Below, one piece after another: positions 35,026 to 46,567 of a stretch of 64,000 nt of DNA (position 1 is its first letter; each line of letters opens with the position of its first letter). This DNA comes from Mytilus californianus (taxonomy: Eukaryota > Mollusca > Bivalvia > Mytilida > Mytilidae). The stretch lies in assembly GCF_021869535.1 (NCBI RefSeq), contig NW_026262734.1, positions 96,725,285 to 96,789,284 on the forward strand, written 5' to 3'. The position numbers and the translations under genes were made by a program. The notes under the pieces are model-generated. The model ran no database searches, had not been told where the DNA came from, and saw only the letters and a list, made by a program, of their open reading frames with translations.

Positions 35026-36358
35026 ATCAAGAGCCTGAATCGCTCACCTGTAATTTTTTTCTTAAATCTTTCATCAATGATTATTTTTGCTTTCCAATAT
35101 ATATTAATGAGTGGCTTAAAAATGCCATTTGAATGTTCTTTGTATCTGTCATATTTTCTTCAAAAGCAAAAAAAATGCATTTTACCCCTATGTTCCATTT
35201 TAGCCATAGGGGCTATGTTTCTTGACGTACAAGGAAATGAAATACAAAATTTACTAGTATACTAGATACTCTGAAACTCATTCAGCCCAAATTTGGCTGA
35301 AATTGATTCAGCAGTTTCAAAGGAGAAGATTTTTTAAAGTAAGCAAACTAGATGAACAATTTGTGAAAAATTGTCTTTAAAGGGCAATAACTCCTTAAGG
35401 GGTCAATTGACAATTTTGGGCATATAAACCTATTTGCAGATCTTACTTTGCTGAACATTTTTGCTATTTACAGTTTATCTTTATCTATAATAATATTCAA
35501 GATAATAACCGAAAACTCCAAAATTTCCTTAAAATCATCAATTCAGGGGCAATAACCTAAAAATCAGATACCCGATTTGGCTGATAATTGCAGGGCAGGT
35601 AGACCTTGCCCTAATAAATACTTAAACTTCTTGTCTGATTTTCTCTAAATGCTTTAGTTTTTGAAATATAAGTCAAAAACTGCATTTTACCCTATGTTCT
35701 ATTTTTAGCCAGGGGGGTGGGGGGGGGGGGGGGGGGGGGGGGGCATGTTTTTTGACGAAACAGATAATAAATCACAAACTTTATTCTAGATAACCGAAGA
35801 ATCATTCAGCTTAAGTTTTGGTTTAATTTTGTTCTGTAGTTTCAGAGGAGAAGATTTTTTAAAGTTAGAAAACATGATGAACAAGTTGTGTAAAATTGTC
35901 TTTAAAGGGCAATCACTCCTTAAGGGGGTCAATGAAAATATTGGTCATATAAACTTTTTGGTAGATTTTACTTTGCTAAACATTTTTGCTGTTTACAGTT
36001 TATCTTTATCTATAATAATATTCAAGATAATAACCAAAAACTGATAGAACTTCACCCAATGAACACTTTTATCCCATGTCAAATTTGCTCTAAATGCTTT
36101 AGTTTTTGAGATATAAGGCAAAAACTGCATTTTACCCCTATGTTCTACTTTTAGCCATGGCAGCCATGTTTTTTGACGAAACAGAAAATAAAACACAAAC
36201 TCTATTTTAGATACCCTAAGGATCATTCAGCTTAAGTTTGGTTGAAATTGGTTTAGTAGTTTCAGAGGAGAAGATGTTTGAAATAGTTTACATCAGACGG
36301 ACGAAGACGGATGCCAAGTGATGGCAAATGCTCACATTTCCTTCGGAAAGGTGAGCTA
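35026..36358. repeat. Dispersed module (about 2.4 units) inserted in the gypsy integrase, copy A
   Basis: The insert begins 'tctctgatcaagagcctgaa' and ends with a short hairpin GCTCAC ... GGTGAGC followed by TAAAA. It splits the integrase C-terminal region, whose continuation (NRQKVNYDKN, then FVWRWYPPEANK) starts at about 36359. Repeated landmarks are 'gggcaataactcctt', 'tgtagatcttact', 'ctatgttctatttttagcca' and 'agtttcagaggagaag'. The same insertion exists in copies B and C. Confidence 0.75.
35712..35743. repeat. Poly(G) tract, copy A
   Basis: Six G, one T, then 25 G, replacing the usual 'agccatggcagccatg' of the module. Copy B has 13 G at the same site (42218-42230). Confidence 0.85.
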
Positions 36359-36760
36359 AAAAACAGACAAAAAGTAAATTATGATAAAAACTAGAAAATC
36401 AGGAGTTTTGAAGAAAACTCATTTGTATGGAGATGGTATCCTCCAGAAGCAAATAAGGAGCTTGGATTAGACTGGACAGGTCTGTACAATTTTATAAAAA
36501 AAATTGCTGATTTGACATACAGAATACAAAAATACACAAGTACTAAACGATAAGTTGTACATGTAGATCTCTTGAAACCATATCAAGCTTCACATACACC
36601 AACTGTACAAGAGCAAACCTCAACAGCACATGAAAAAAATGTACAAACGTTACTCATTTGTATGGAGATGACATCTCGACTTGGTTGTGTTGTCAAACCA
36701 AGGCAAATTTTAACACTGTATTTTTTTGTTTTGTTTCACCCATTAGCTTTACATTGAACA
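36359..36760 (+). pseudogene. Ty3/gypsy integrase C-terminal tail, copy A
   Basis: Continues the split integrase: WRWYPPEANKELGLDWTG, then TYRIQKYTSTKR, a stop, and VHVDLLKPYQ, the usual end of gypsy integrases. The open stretch 36572-36757 recurs nearly unchanged in copies B (43059) and C (51204). Confidence 0.7.
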
Positions 36761-37059
36761 ACTTGTCTACGTTACTGTTTGTGATTGTTGTGAAAGGGCA
36801 TACACATCAACATAAAGGGTACTGTTAGAAAGTATGTATATACATAATTTTTGTGTTTGTATATAGAGAAATAATGATTATTTTCTCTTCACTGTAGATT
36901 TTTGCGGAATGAAGTCACAGGTTAAAGTCAATTTCTGTGATTAAATGTATCAAAAATAGATACATTTATAGGTTAACTAATTGTATATTTTCGGAATGAA
37001 GTTACAATTTCTTGTTAATGATGGTGACTATAATGCTTTCAAAATGGTCACTTAAGAGA

Positions 37060-37221
37060 CCTACGGCCAGCTATTTGTGCTTATTGCAATGTTGAAGGAT
37101 ATGGAAAACGCAGTTTTTTCAGTCCTTTAATGAATACAAGAAACACTTTGAAAGCATGCACAAGGAAAAAGTTATATTGTATACATGTCAAATATGTGAC
37201 TTGTCCAGGAGAAAGTTGCAA

Positions 37222-37253
<32 letters not shown>

Positions 37254-37740
37254 CCATTTCAAAAAATCTCGGAAGATAAATATAGAAACATAGAGGTGGC
37301 GAATAAAAACTTCATAGATCCGAAGCAAGGACGAATCCAGCCATTTTTAAAAGGGGGTTCCAACCCAGGATGAACGGGGGGTTCCAACCATATGTACCCA
37401 TTCAAAAGGATTGATCGTAAAAAAGGGGGGTTCCAACCTCAAGACCCCCTTTCCTGGATCTGCCACTGCAAAGGATGTATTACCATAAAATTGTGGATGT
37501 TAACAAAAGAGAAGAAGCAAAACAAACCAGGGAGTGGCTAAAGAAGACGCCAAGGAAACTAGAAAAGGTAATGATGAAGCAGGGAAATAAACAGCTGCGC
37601 CATGAGCGCATGATACGCCCGTTGTTTTTTCAAAGAATAAAGTTCAATAACTTCTCAATGTCATATCAGAACTTTATGAAAAAACTAAAGGGAAGTTATT
37701 TTAATATATTTAAACCAGTCACCATAGTTTCATGAAAACT
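37060..37740 (+). pseudogene. Unrecognised coding-like segment downstream of gypsy pol, copy A
   Basis: In two frames there is a C2H2-like pattern: ICAYC at about 37075, then NEYKKHFESMHKEK, then YTCQIC at about 37185. Poly(A) follows at about 37229-37253. After a short repeat ('aatccagccatttttaaaag' to 'tggatctgccactg', 37330-37468) an open frame at 37475-37735 reads VDVNKREEAKQTREWLKK and is rich in Lys and Arg. The three copies (37.1, 43.5, 52.3 kb) preserve it. It could be a third element ORF or captured host sequence; I do not recognise it. Confidence 0.4.
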
Positions 37741-37890
37741 GCTCGAAGCGCTTTTAAGATATTGTCTGAAAACTCGTAATTTCGGCAAACATTAGCAGAG
37801 CGGAACGAAACTTAAACTTGATCTGTAACTCATCATGGTTAACTTACATACCAAAATTCAGCCCAATATCTGAAAGCGTTTAGAAAAATA

Positions 37891-38735
37891 CTGTGGATTC
37901 ATTTATTTTCGTGGGTATCAATTTTCGTGGATAGAGAAAAAAAGACGTTTCGTGGTATACGTAAATTCGTGGATCGCTGATAACAAAAAAAAAAAAAAAA
38001 AATCCGATACGTAATTCGTGGATTTCTTTTTAATTTAGGAGATCATATACCCTCCTTGGTTTGATCAATAATAAAACAAACAAAAAAGAAAGAATTCATT
38101 GAAAAGGTTTTGAATTGTCAAAATCCTCGCGTGGTCATTCTAGGTTAAAGTGTTCATTGAAAACTTCTATTACAATAATGGACAGAGATAACTAATTATT
38201 TGTTTGTTTTACAATTTATAAATTCTTGTCGGAATTTTATAAGGCATTTAAAACTCTATGATCGAAAGCTCATTTCCCTAATCACGATATAATATATAAG
38301 TAGAAGTAAAAGGTGTGAAAATAAATGTTCCTGTCATAAATAATATTACCTACGGGCAATGTCCCCGCACCGTTAATCCTATTGATTTTTAATCACCAGT
38401 AAACCAAACTATGACACGGTAATTAACAACTTGCATTTATTTTCCATGAACAGTTTAAATCAATTTTAAAAAGTAAATTGTCACTGATATTCGATATATT
38501 TATTATTGATTTAATCAAAATACTTGTATCTTCTTTCAAGAAAAACACGTGTTATGTTACAATGTTTATCGTTAGTCAACACTATACTAGAACTGCATAA
38601 CATAACTGGAAATAAACATCCGACTCCATACACATTTCTCGGGATTATTCTTCGTTGAATTCTTAAATTCGTGGTTCGCTGTGACCCACGAAACCCACGA
38701 AAATTGGTATACCACGAATAAAAATGAATCCACAG
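37891..38735. mobile_element. 845-bp TA-flanked MITE, private to copy B
   Basis: Starts CTGTGGATTCATT and ends AATGAATCCACAG, flanked by TA (37889-37890, 38736-38737). The empty site is visible in copy A at 32227-32230 as 'aaaaatagtccg'. Inverted arms continue with ATTTTCGTGG motifs; the interior is unique and non-coding. A short relative lies at 1403-1610. Confidence 0.92.
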
Positions 38736-38829
38736 TAGTCCGTATAATGGTTTGTTGCGGAATGACGGACAAGGGTAAAACTAAATGGCCCCGACAACTT
38801 CCATAAAAAAAGGTTTAAATGATGATAAT

Positions 38830-41480
38830 GATGAGTCGAACGTAGATTCAAAATCTGATGACATATCAGAACAATTTAATACTTTACGAGATATTGACAA
38901 GCCCGAGCATTTAAAACCAATGTTAGATAAAATATCATCAGACTAAAAAGATGAAGAAAAGCCAAAACTGTCTTCACTTATACATGCGTATAAAGATATA
39001 TATTTGTTGGTCCTGATGGTTATCTTGGGCGAACTGATAGAGTAAAATACTATATAGATAAACAAGCGATACAAACCTATAAAGATATCCGGCGAAGAGT
39101 ACCTTTGAAACAAAGAGATGTTCCTGAGGAAGAATTGAAAATAATGATTGACAAACATTTAATCGATCCCAGCTGTAGTTCATGGACATTGTGAATAAAA
39201 GGGATGGTTCTATTCGTTTCTGTGTGGACTTTAAAAACAGTAAAAGACGTCTATCCTTTACTTGAAAATTGATGACACTCTTGATATTGGCGGAAAGTGG
39301 TTTTCATGCGTTGATTTAGCCGACAATTATTTTCGGGGAAAGGCTGCTCAAAGAAGACAAACACAAAACTGCATTTTCGACACACAAAGGCTTGTATCAG
39401 TTTCTGGCAATGCAGATTGGTTTATGAAACTATCCCGCTACATTTAGCCGACTCACGAATAACGTTTTAGATAGTTTACAATGACACCGCTGTCTTTGCT
39501 ATCTAGATGACGTCATAATCTATGGAAAAGATTTTGAAACATCTTTTGATAATTCGTCAACCGTATTTCAGTGTTTAAGAGAGGCAAATCTTAAACTGAA
39601 ACCGAGTAAATGATCATTTTTTTTTTTCAAGCAGAGGTCAAATTTTAGGACATATTGTCTCTGCGGACTACATTACATGCGACCCTGAAAAGATTCAATC
39701 AGTTCAGAATTGGCATACTCCATCAAATGTCAAAGAATTGCGTAGTTTTTAATACTTCGCGGGTTATTACCGCTGTTTCATACCAGATTTTGCAACTATT
39801 GCTCATCCTTTGACACGACTTATCAAAAGAATAAATCATTTATTTAGGATGATAAATGTGAAATGGCATTTGAAACTAAAGGAATGCTTAACAACTGCAC
39901 CGACACTATCGTTTCCAAGCCAAGATGACACTTACATACTAGATACCGATGCTAGTCAAACAGGAGTAGGAGCTATTCTTTCGCAAATTCACAATGGTGA
40001 AGAACATGTCATCGCATATTCTAGCCGAACTTTAAACAGATCACAAAGACAATATATATTGTACTACAAAACGTGAACATTAATTATATGGTCAAATATT
40101 CCTGTTACGTACAGATCATGCATCGCTCAAGTGGCTGACGAATTAAAAAAACCAGGAAGGTATGATTGTGAGATGGATTGTTATCATAGACACATACGAT
40201 ATGGAAATTCAACACCGCAAGGGTTCTTTCCATAGCAACGCAGATGGCTTATCGCATATGCAAACGCATGAAAATGTCAAAACTATAAATCGTATTGATG
40301 ACCTGACATGCCTGAGTACCGCCAATGCCATGCCTCCTAATTAAGTGTTCAATCAGTTATCGACAATGACACAGAAACTGACGGTGACACTGATAGCGTC
40401 AGAGGTTGTCTTGCAACCAATTTAGCAATCAGACCGGTCAATGTCAATACGGATGAAATTAGTTTTGACTCAACATCAAACTGGTTCAGTTATTAGTCTA
40501 ATTTGCAATTAAAGCAAGAGAATGCCCAAAATATAAGCTTTATATTATAATCTGATGAAAAACCACAAAAGCCTGAAATTCCAAACAAAACAAAAGAAAT
40601 AAATCCTTTATGGGTTATGGGAATCCTTGACCCTTCATAATAATCTGTTATGTATTTTTTTTTAAAAGACAATCAGGGGCTTGTTTATCAATTTGGAGCT
40701 CCGGAAAAAGTTACGAAATTTCATTTTTCAACAGTTACATTATACAAAATTTTCAGCTCATTTTGGTAGAGACAAAACACTAGATCATATAAAGAAATGA
40801 TTTTGTTGGCCTAATTTGTCAAATTCTATAAAAACATGGATACATAGTTGTGAAATTTGTGCTAAAGGGAAACCTGGACCAGGAAAAGGGAAATCACCTT
40901 TGAAATCCGGTGTCTTTACATATCATTTGTGCACACCGAATAGCTATTGACACCAAAGGTCCTTTAACGATAACTACAGGTGGCAATGAATACATAATGG
41001 TAGTGGAAGATTATTTCACTAAATGGACAAAATCTTATGCAATACCAAATCACCAAGCCCTGATAGTAGCTGACAAACTTGTCACATAATTTATTTGTAG
41101 ATTTGGCTGTCCATTCCAAATTCATACAGAATTTCAATCTGACCTGTTTGCCGCCATATGTAACAAACTAGGAATTGACAAAACGAAAACATGTCCATAC
41201 AGACCTCAGTCTGACGGAATGGTTGAACCTTTCAATCAAACTTTACAATCGATTTTACGTTTATTTGTTAATGAACATAGAAACGATTAGGACGATCACA
41301 TTCAATTCATTGATATGGTGTACTGAGCAACTCAACATGCACGCACAAAATGTTCTCCAAATCTTATGTCTGTACATTAATTAAGATGTCCAATTGATGT
41401 TATGTTTGACTACCACATTGATATGAAAGTATGCCTTGTCCAATTGCATATGTTGAGTGGGTTCAAAAAGCTCTTAGAAA
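38830..41480 (+). pseudogene. Ty3/gypsy pol remnant, copy B
   Basis: Same domains and the same inactivating stops as copy A: RT with YLDDVI near 39500, RNase H LDTDASQTGVGAI near 39940, and integrase CEICAKGKPG near 40850 with HTEFQSDLF near 41125. A 2-base loss near 40183 shifts the frame relative to copy A. Confidence 0.85.
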
Positions 41481-41532
41481 TGCATTTCAGTTAGCACAAA
41501 CACAATCTGGTTTAAGTAAACAAGAGTCTCTG

Positions 41533-42845
41533 ATCAAGAGCCTGAATCGCTCACCTGTAATTTTTTTCTTAAATCTTTCATCAATGATTATTTTTGCTTT
41601 TCAATATATATTAATGAGTGGCTTAAAAATGCCATTTGAATGTTCTTTGTATCTGTCATATTTTCTTCAAAAGCAAAAAAATGCATTTTACCCCTATGTT
41701 CCATTTTAGCCATAGGGGCTATGTTTCTTGACGTACAAGGAAATGAAATACAAAATTTACTAGTATACTAGATACTCTGAAACTCATTCAGCCCAAATTT
41801 GGCTGAAATTGATTCAGCAGTTTCAAAGGAGAAGATTTTTTAAAGTAAGCAAACTAGATGAACAATTTGTGAAAAATTGTCTTTAAAGGGCAATAACTCC
41901 TTAAGGGGTCAATTGACAATTTTGGGCATATAAACCTATTTGTAGATCTTACTTTGCTGAACATTTTTGCTATTTACAGTTTATCTTTATCTATAATAAT
42001 ATTCAAGATAATAACCGAAAACTCCAAAATTTCCTTAAAATCATCAATTCAGGGGCAATAACCTAAAAATCAGATACCCGATTTGGCTGATAATTGCAGG
42101 GCAGGTAGACCTTGCCCTAATAAATACTTAAACTTCTTGTCTGATTTTCTCTAAATGCTTTAGTTTTTGAAATATAAGTCAAAAACTGCATTTTACCCTA
42201 TGTTCTATTTTTAGCCAGGGGGGGGGGGGGCATGTTTTTTGACGAAACAGATAATAAATCACAAACTTTATTCTAGATAATCGAAGAATCATTCAGCTTA
42301 AGTTTTGGTTTAATTTTGTTCTGTAGTTTCAGAGGAGAAGATTTTTTAAAGTTAGAAAACATGATAAACAAGTTGTGTAAAATTGTCTTTAAAGGGCAAT
42401 CACTCCTTAAGGGGGTCAATGAAAATATTGGTCATATAAACTTTTTGGTAGATTTTACTTTGCTAAACATTTTTGCTGTTTACAGTTTATCTTTATCTAT
42501 AATAATATTCAAGATAATAACCAAAAACTGATAGAACTTCACCCAATGAACACTTTTATCCCATGTCAAATTTGCTCTAAATGCTTTAGTTTTTGAGATA
42601 TAAGGCAAAAACTGCATTTTACCCCTATGTTCTACTTTTAGCCATGGCAGCCATGTTTTTTGACGAAACAGAAAATAAAACACAAACTCTATTTTAGATA
42701 CCCTTAGGATCATTCAGCTTAAGTTTGGTTGAAATTGGTTTAGTAGTTTCAGAGGAGAAGATGTTTGAAATAGTTTACACCAGACGGACGAAGACGGATG
42801 CCAAGTGATGGCAAATGCTCACATTTCCTTCGGAAAGGTGAGCTA
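41533..42845. repeat. Dispersed module inserted in integrase, copy B
   Basis: Counterpart of 35026-36358, with the same ends and the G run reduced to 13. Confidence 0.75.
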
Positions 42846-43250
42846 AAAAACAGACAAAAAGTAAATTATGATAAAAACTAGAAAATCAGGAGTTTTGAAG
42901 AAAACTCATTTGTATGGAGATGGTATCCTCCAGAAGCAAATAAGGAGCTTGGATTAGACTGGACAGGTCTGTACAATTTTATAAAAAAAATTGCTGATTT
43001 GACATACAGAATACAAAAATACACAAGTACTAAACGATAAGTTGTACATGTAGATCTCTTGAAACCATATCAAGCTTCACATACACCAACTGTACAAGAG
43101 CAAACCTCAACAGCACATGAAAAAAATGTACAAACGTTACTCATTTGTATGGAGATGACATCTCGACTTGGTTGTGTTGTCAAACCAAGGCAAATTTTAA
43201 CACTGTATTTTTTTGTTTTGTTTCACCCATTAGCTTTACATTGAACAACT
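42846..43250 (+). pseudogene. Ty3/gypsy integrase tail, copy B
   Basis: WRWYPPEANKELGLDWTG, then VHVDLLKPYQ and the conserved following frame to 43244. Nearly identical to copy A. Confidence 0.7.
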
Positions 43251-43544
43251 TGTCTACGTTACTGTTTGTGATTGTTGTGAAAGGGCATACACATCAACAT
43301 AAAGGGTACTGTTAGAAAGTATGTATATACATAATTTTGTGTTTGTATATAGAGAAATAATGATTATTTTCTCTTCACTGTAGATTTTTGCGGAATGAAG
43401 TCACAGGTTAAAGTCAATTTCTGTGATTAAATGTATCAAAAATAGATACATTTATATGTTAACTAATTGTATATTTTCGGAATGTAGTTACAATTTCTTG
43501 TTAATGATGGTGACTATAATGCTTTCAAAATGGTCACTTAAGAG

Positions 43545-44225
43545 ACCTACGGCCAGCTATTTGTGCTTATTGCAATGTTGAAGGATATGGAAAACGCAGT
43601 TTTTTCAGTCCTTTAATGAATACAAGAAACACTTTGAAAGCATACACAAGGAAAAAGTTATATTGTATACATGTCAAATATGTGACTTGTCCAGGAGAAA
43701 GTTGCAAATATTAAAAAAAAAAAAAAAAAAAAAAAAACCATTTCAAAAAATCTCGGAAGATAAATATAGAAACATAGAGGTGGCGAATAAAAACTTCATA
43801 GATCCGAAGCAAGGACGAATCCAGCCATTTTTAAAAGGGGGTTCCAACCCAGGATGAACGGGGGGTTCCAACCATATGTACCCATTCAAAAGGATTGATC
43901 GTAAAAAAGGGGGGTTCCAACCTCAAGACCCCCTTTCCTGGATCTGCCACTGCAAAGGATGTATTACCATAAAATTGTGGATGTTAACAAAAGAGAAGAA
44001 GCAAAACAAACCAGGGAGTGGCTAAAGAAGACGCCAAGGAAACTAGAAAAGGTAATGATGAAGCAGGGAAATAAACAGCTGCGCCATGAGCGCATGATAC
44101 GCCCGTTGTTTTTTCAAAGAATAAAGTTCAATAACTTCTCAATGTCATATCAGAACTTTATGAAAAAACTAAAGGGAAGTTATTTTAATATATTTAAACC
44201 AGTCACCATAGTTTCATGAAAACTG
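43545..44225 (+). pseudogene. Unrecognised coding-like segment downstream of gypsy pol, copy B
   Basis: Counterpart of 37060-37740 with the same C2H2-like pattern, poly(A) stretch, short internal repeat and Lys/Arg-rich frame (43959-44219). Confidence 0.4.
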
Positions 44226-44447
44226 CTCGAAGCGCTTTTAAGATATTGTCTGAAAACTGGAAAATCACCCCTTTTTTATGAATAAAATCCCATAACTCGG
44301 AAACGTAAAATCTAAAATTTATAAAAATCGAAATAGAGCTTACATCAATAGATATAAACAATTCACCAAAGTTTCATGCAAACTGCTCAAAGCATTTTTG
44401 AGTTATTGTCCGAAAACTGGAAAATCCCCCTTATTTAATGAACAAGA

Positions 44448-45634
44448 GTGCACACGCTGAAATGTCTCGCCTTCTTTACTAACCATTGATATTATGTTGA
44501 TAGTCCTAAATATAAAGCTTTACTACAACTATCACATAAACTTAACATGATCCAAGAAAATGAGGTCAAAGTCATATAAACCAAACGAGAAATACATGTA
44601 CACCTTACAATCATTCAATACACTAAATATAGTTGACCTATTGCTTATAGTTTCTAAGAAACAGACTTAACCAAGAAAACTAAACATTGACCAATGAACC
44701 ATGCAAATGAGTTCAAGTCAAATGAACCATGCGAGGCAGACATGTACAGCTTACAATCCTTCCATACAACAAATATAGTTGACCTATTCCTTATAGTTTA
44801 AGAAAAACAGACCAAAACACAAAAACTTAACACTGAGCAATGAACCGTGAAAATGAGGTCAAGGTCAAATAAAACCTGCGAGACTGACATGTACATCATA
44901 AAATATTTCCATACACGAAATATAGTATTAGAAAAAAGACCAAAACTCAAAAACTTAACTTGACCACTGAACCATGAAAATGAGGTCAAGTTCAGATGAC
45001 ACCTGCCAGTTGGACATGTACACCTTACAATCATTCCATACACCAAATATAGTAGACCTATTGCATACAGTATAAGAAAAACAGGCCAAAACACAAAAAC
45101 TTAACTTTAACAACTGAACCATGAAAATGAGGTCAAGGTCAGATGACACCTGCCAGTTGGACATGTACACCTCACAATCCTTCCATACACCAAATATACT
45201 AGACCTATTGCTTATAGTATCTGAGGTATGGACATGACCACCAAAACTTAACCTTGTTCACTGATCCATGAAATGAAGTCAAGGTCAAGTGAAAACTGTC
45301 GGACGGGCACGAGGACATTGCAAGGTACGCACATACCAAATATAGTTATCCTATTACTCATAATAAGAGAGAAATTAACATTACAAAAATTTGTTCTTTT
45401 TTTTAAAGTAGTCACTGAACAATGAAAATGAGGTCAAGAGCAATGGACATGTGACAGACGGAAACTTCGTAACATAAGGCATTTATATACAAAGTATGAA
45501 GCATACAGGTCTTCCACCTTCTAATATTTAAAGCTTTTAAGAAGTTAGTTAACGCCACCGCCGCCGCCGCCGCCGCCGGATCACTATCCCTATGTCGAGC
45601 TTTCTGCGACAAAAGTCGCAGGCTCGACAATAAA
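44448..45634 (+). repeat. AGGTCA-rich dispersed repeat, full copy with terminal hairpin (copy B flank)
   Basis: Head 'aacaagagtgcacacgctga'. It contains several units of about 130-150 bp with ATGAGGTCAAGGTCA-type cores (near 44853, 45127; variants at 44979, 45272, 45428). A (CCG)n stretch is at 45556-45580. The tail folds into a perfect hairpin, 45594-45628 (GTCGAGC and CTGCGAC arms). Confidence 0.8.
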
Positions 45635-46268
45635 ACCCCATAACTCGACTGTATTTGAAGTCTGATGGTTAGACTTGGCTGCCGTTATCCATGAGCTAGA
45701 TCCGTATTAAAGATGTGGGCGTACATTTTCTGGGCCCCCGATCCCCCCCCCCTTTTGTGGGAAAACTTTGGTTGACAATTAAGGGAACCACTGGAGCGGT
45801 CCTCTCTTATGGCAGTCAGTGGGCCACATGCCTTCAGTCAACTTGTTAGAGTTAAATAAATGAACACACTGTTATAAATTTTATCTTGTGGTAATTGTTT
45901 AAACAACATGGCTTTTTACCCCAACATACCCAGATAAACAGTTTTAACACAATTTGATTTGAATGATTGATGATACTATTTTAGCATTTTGATGTTATTT
46001 AATTGAACTATCAATTCAATAAATGAATTTCGTTTTAAGCCAGTTTTTCCTCATAACCTATTCCTTTATTCACGTCTGCCGACGAGGAATTTTATTATTG
46101 TACAATGTTTATGCAATGCTCTAAAACAACATTCAGATTCCTTCGGCAATGTTTTTAAAAACATTGGAATACAATTTTTATCAGTCAACATCCTACTAAG
46201 GTCTTTGTAATTTTTAACTATAGTGTGAACGGACTGATATAACATTCAAATAAAAGTAACGGTATCTT
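45635..46268. other. Non-coding flank shared with copy C (54490-55147)
   Basis: Nearly identical between copies, except that copy C has an extra 'ggatccgccactg' stretch near 54700. No gene is seen. Confidence 0.6.
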
Positions 46269-46556
46269 AGGGAATGACCATCTACTTCAAGGAGGGGGGA
46301 TATTGTTTTTTCCTAAAAAAAGATTATGATCCCCAATTTGATATATATAAAAATATTGTAGTCAAGCAGATGACAAAAAAAATTATTCTGAATCCAGATT
46401 TTCCCCATACCTTATAGTGTTAAATTTTGAAAAAAATAATTTGATTGTTAGCGTCGAAAAAAAAAAAAAAAATCTTCACGCTTTGCATGAAAATTTTTTT
46501 CTGACTCAGACAAAAAACCATACCCCCCACCCCTTGAAGTTAAATGGTTGCTCCTT
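46269..46556. mobile_element. AT-rich MITE, 'GGGAACGACCAT' family, copy 3
   Basis: AGGGAATGACCATCTACTTC at the left and GAAGTTAAATGGTTGCTCCT at the right form inverted ends. The same internal motifs occur in opposite orientation to copies 1 and 2. Confidence 0.65.
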
Positions 46557-46567
46557 TAATACCTTTA

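Larger units (their letters stand above)
32117..37772. repeat. Tandem segmental duplication, copy A
   Basis: Matches 37773-44258 almost base for base apart from homopolymers, a few substitutions, and the MITE in copy B. The join 37772/37773 fuses 'ttgtctgaaaact' to 'cgtaatttcggcaaac', the tail of the satellite. It carries the gypsy pol remnant and a module insertion. Confidence 0.9.
37773..44258. repeat. Tandem segmental duplication, copy B
   Basis: Second copy of 32117-37772, longer by the 845-bp MITE. Scattered differences: a 2-base deletion near 40183, one substitution in the integrase (VERF to VEPF), and shorter homopolymers. Beyond 44258 it continues into sequence absent from copy A but present in copy C. 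Confidence 0.9.

Noticed and set aside
36572-36757. Separate 61-codon gene repeated at 43059 and 51204
   Set aside because: It is the end of gypsy integrase (DLLKPYQ) and its downstream sequence, repeated only because the locus is duplicated.
45412-45630. Alanine-rich - strand open frame and its relative at 9844-10152
   Set aside because: They arise from (CCG)n and the tail of the AGGTCA-rich repeat; the same frame is broken in the copy at 54.4 kb.
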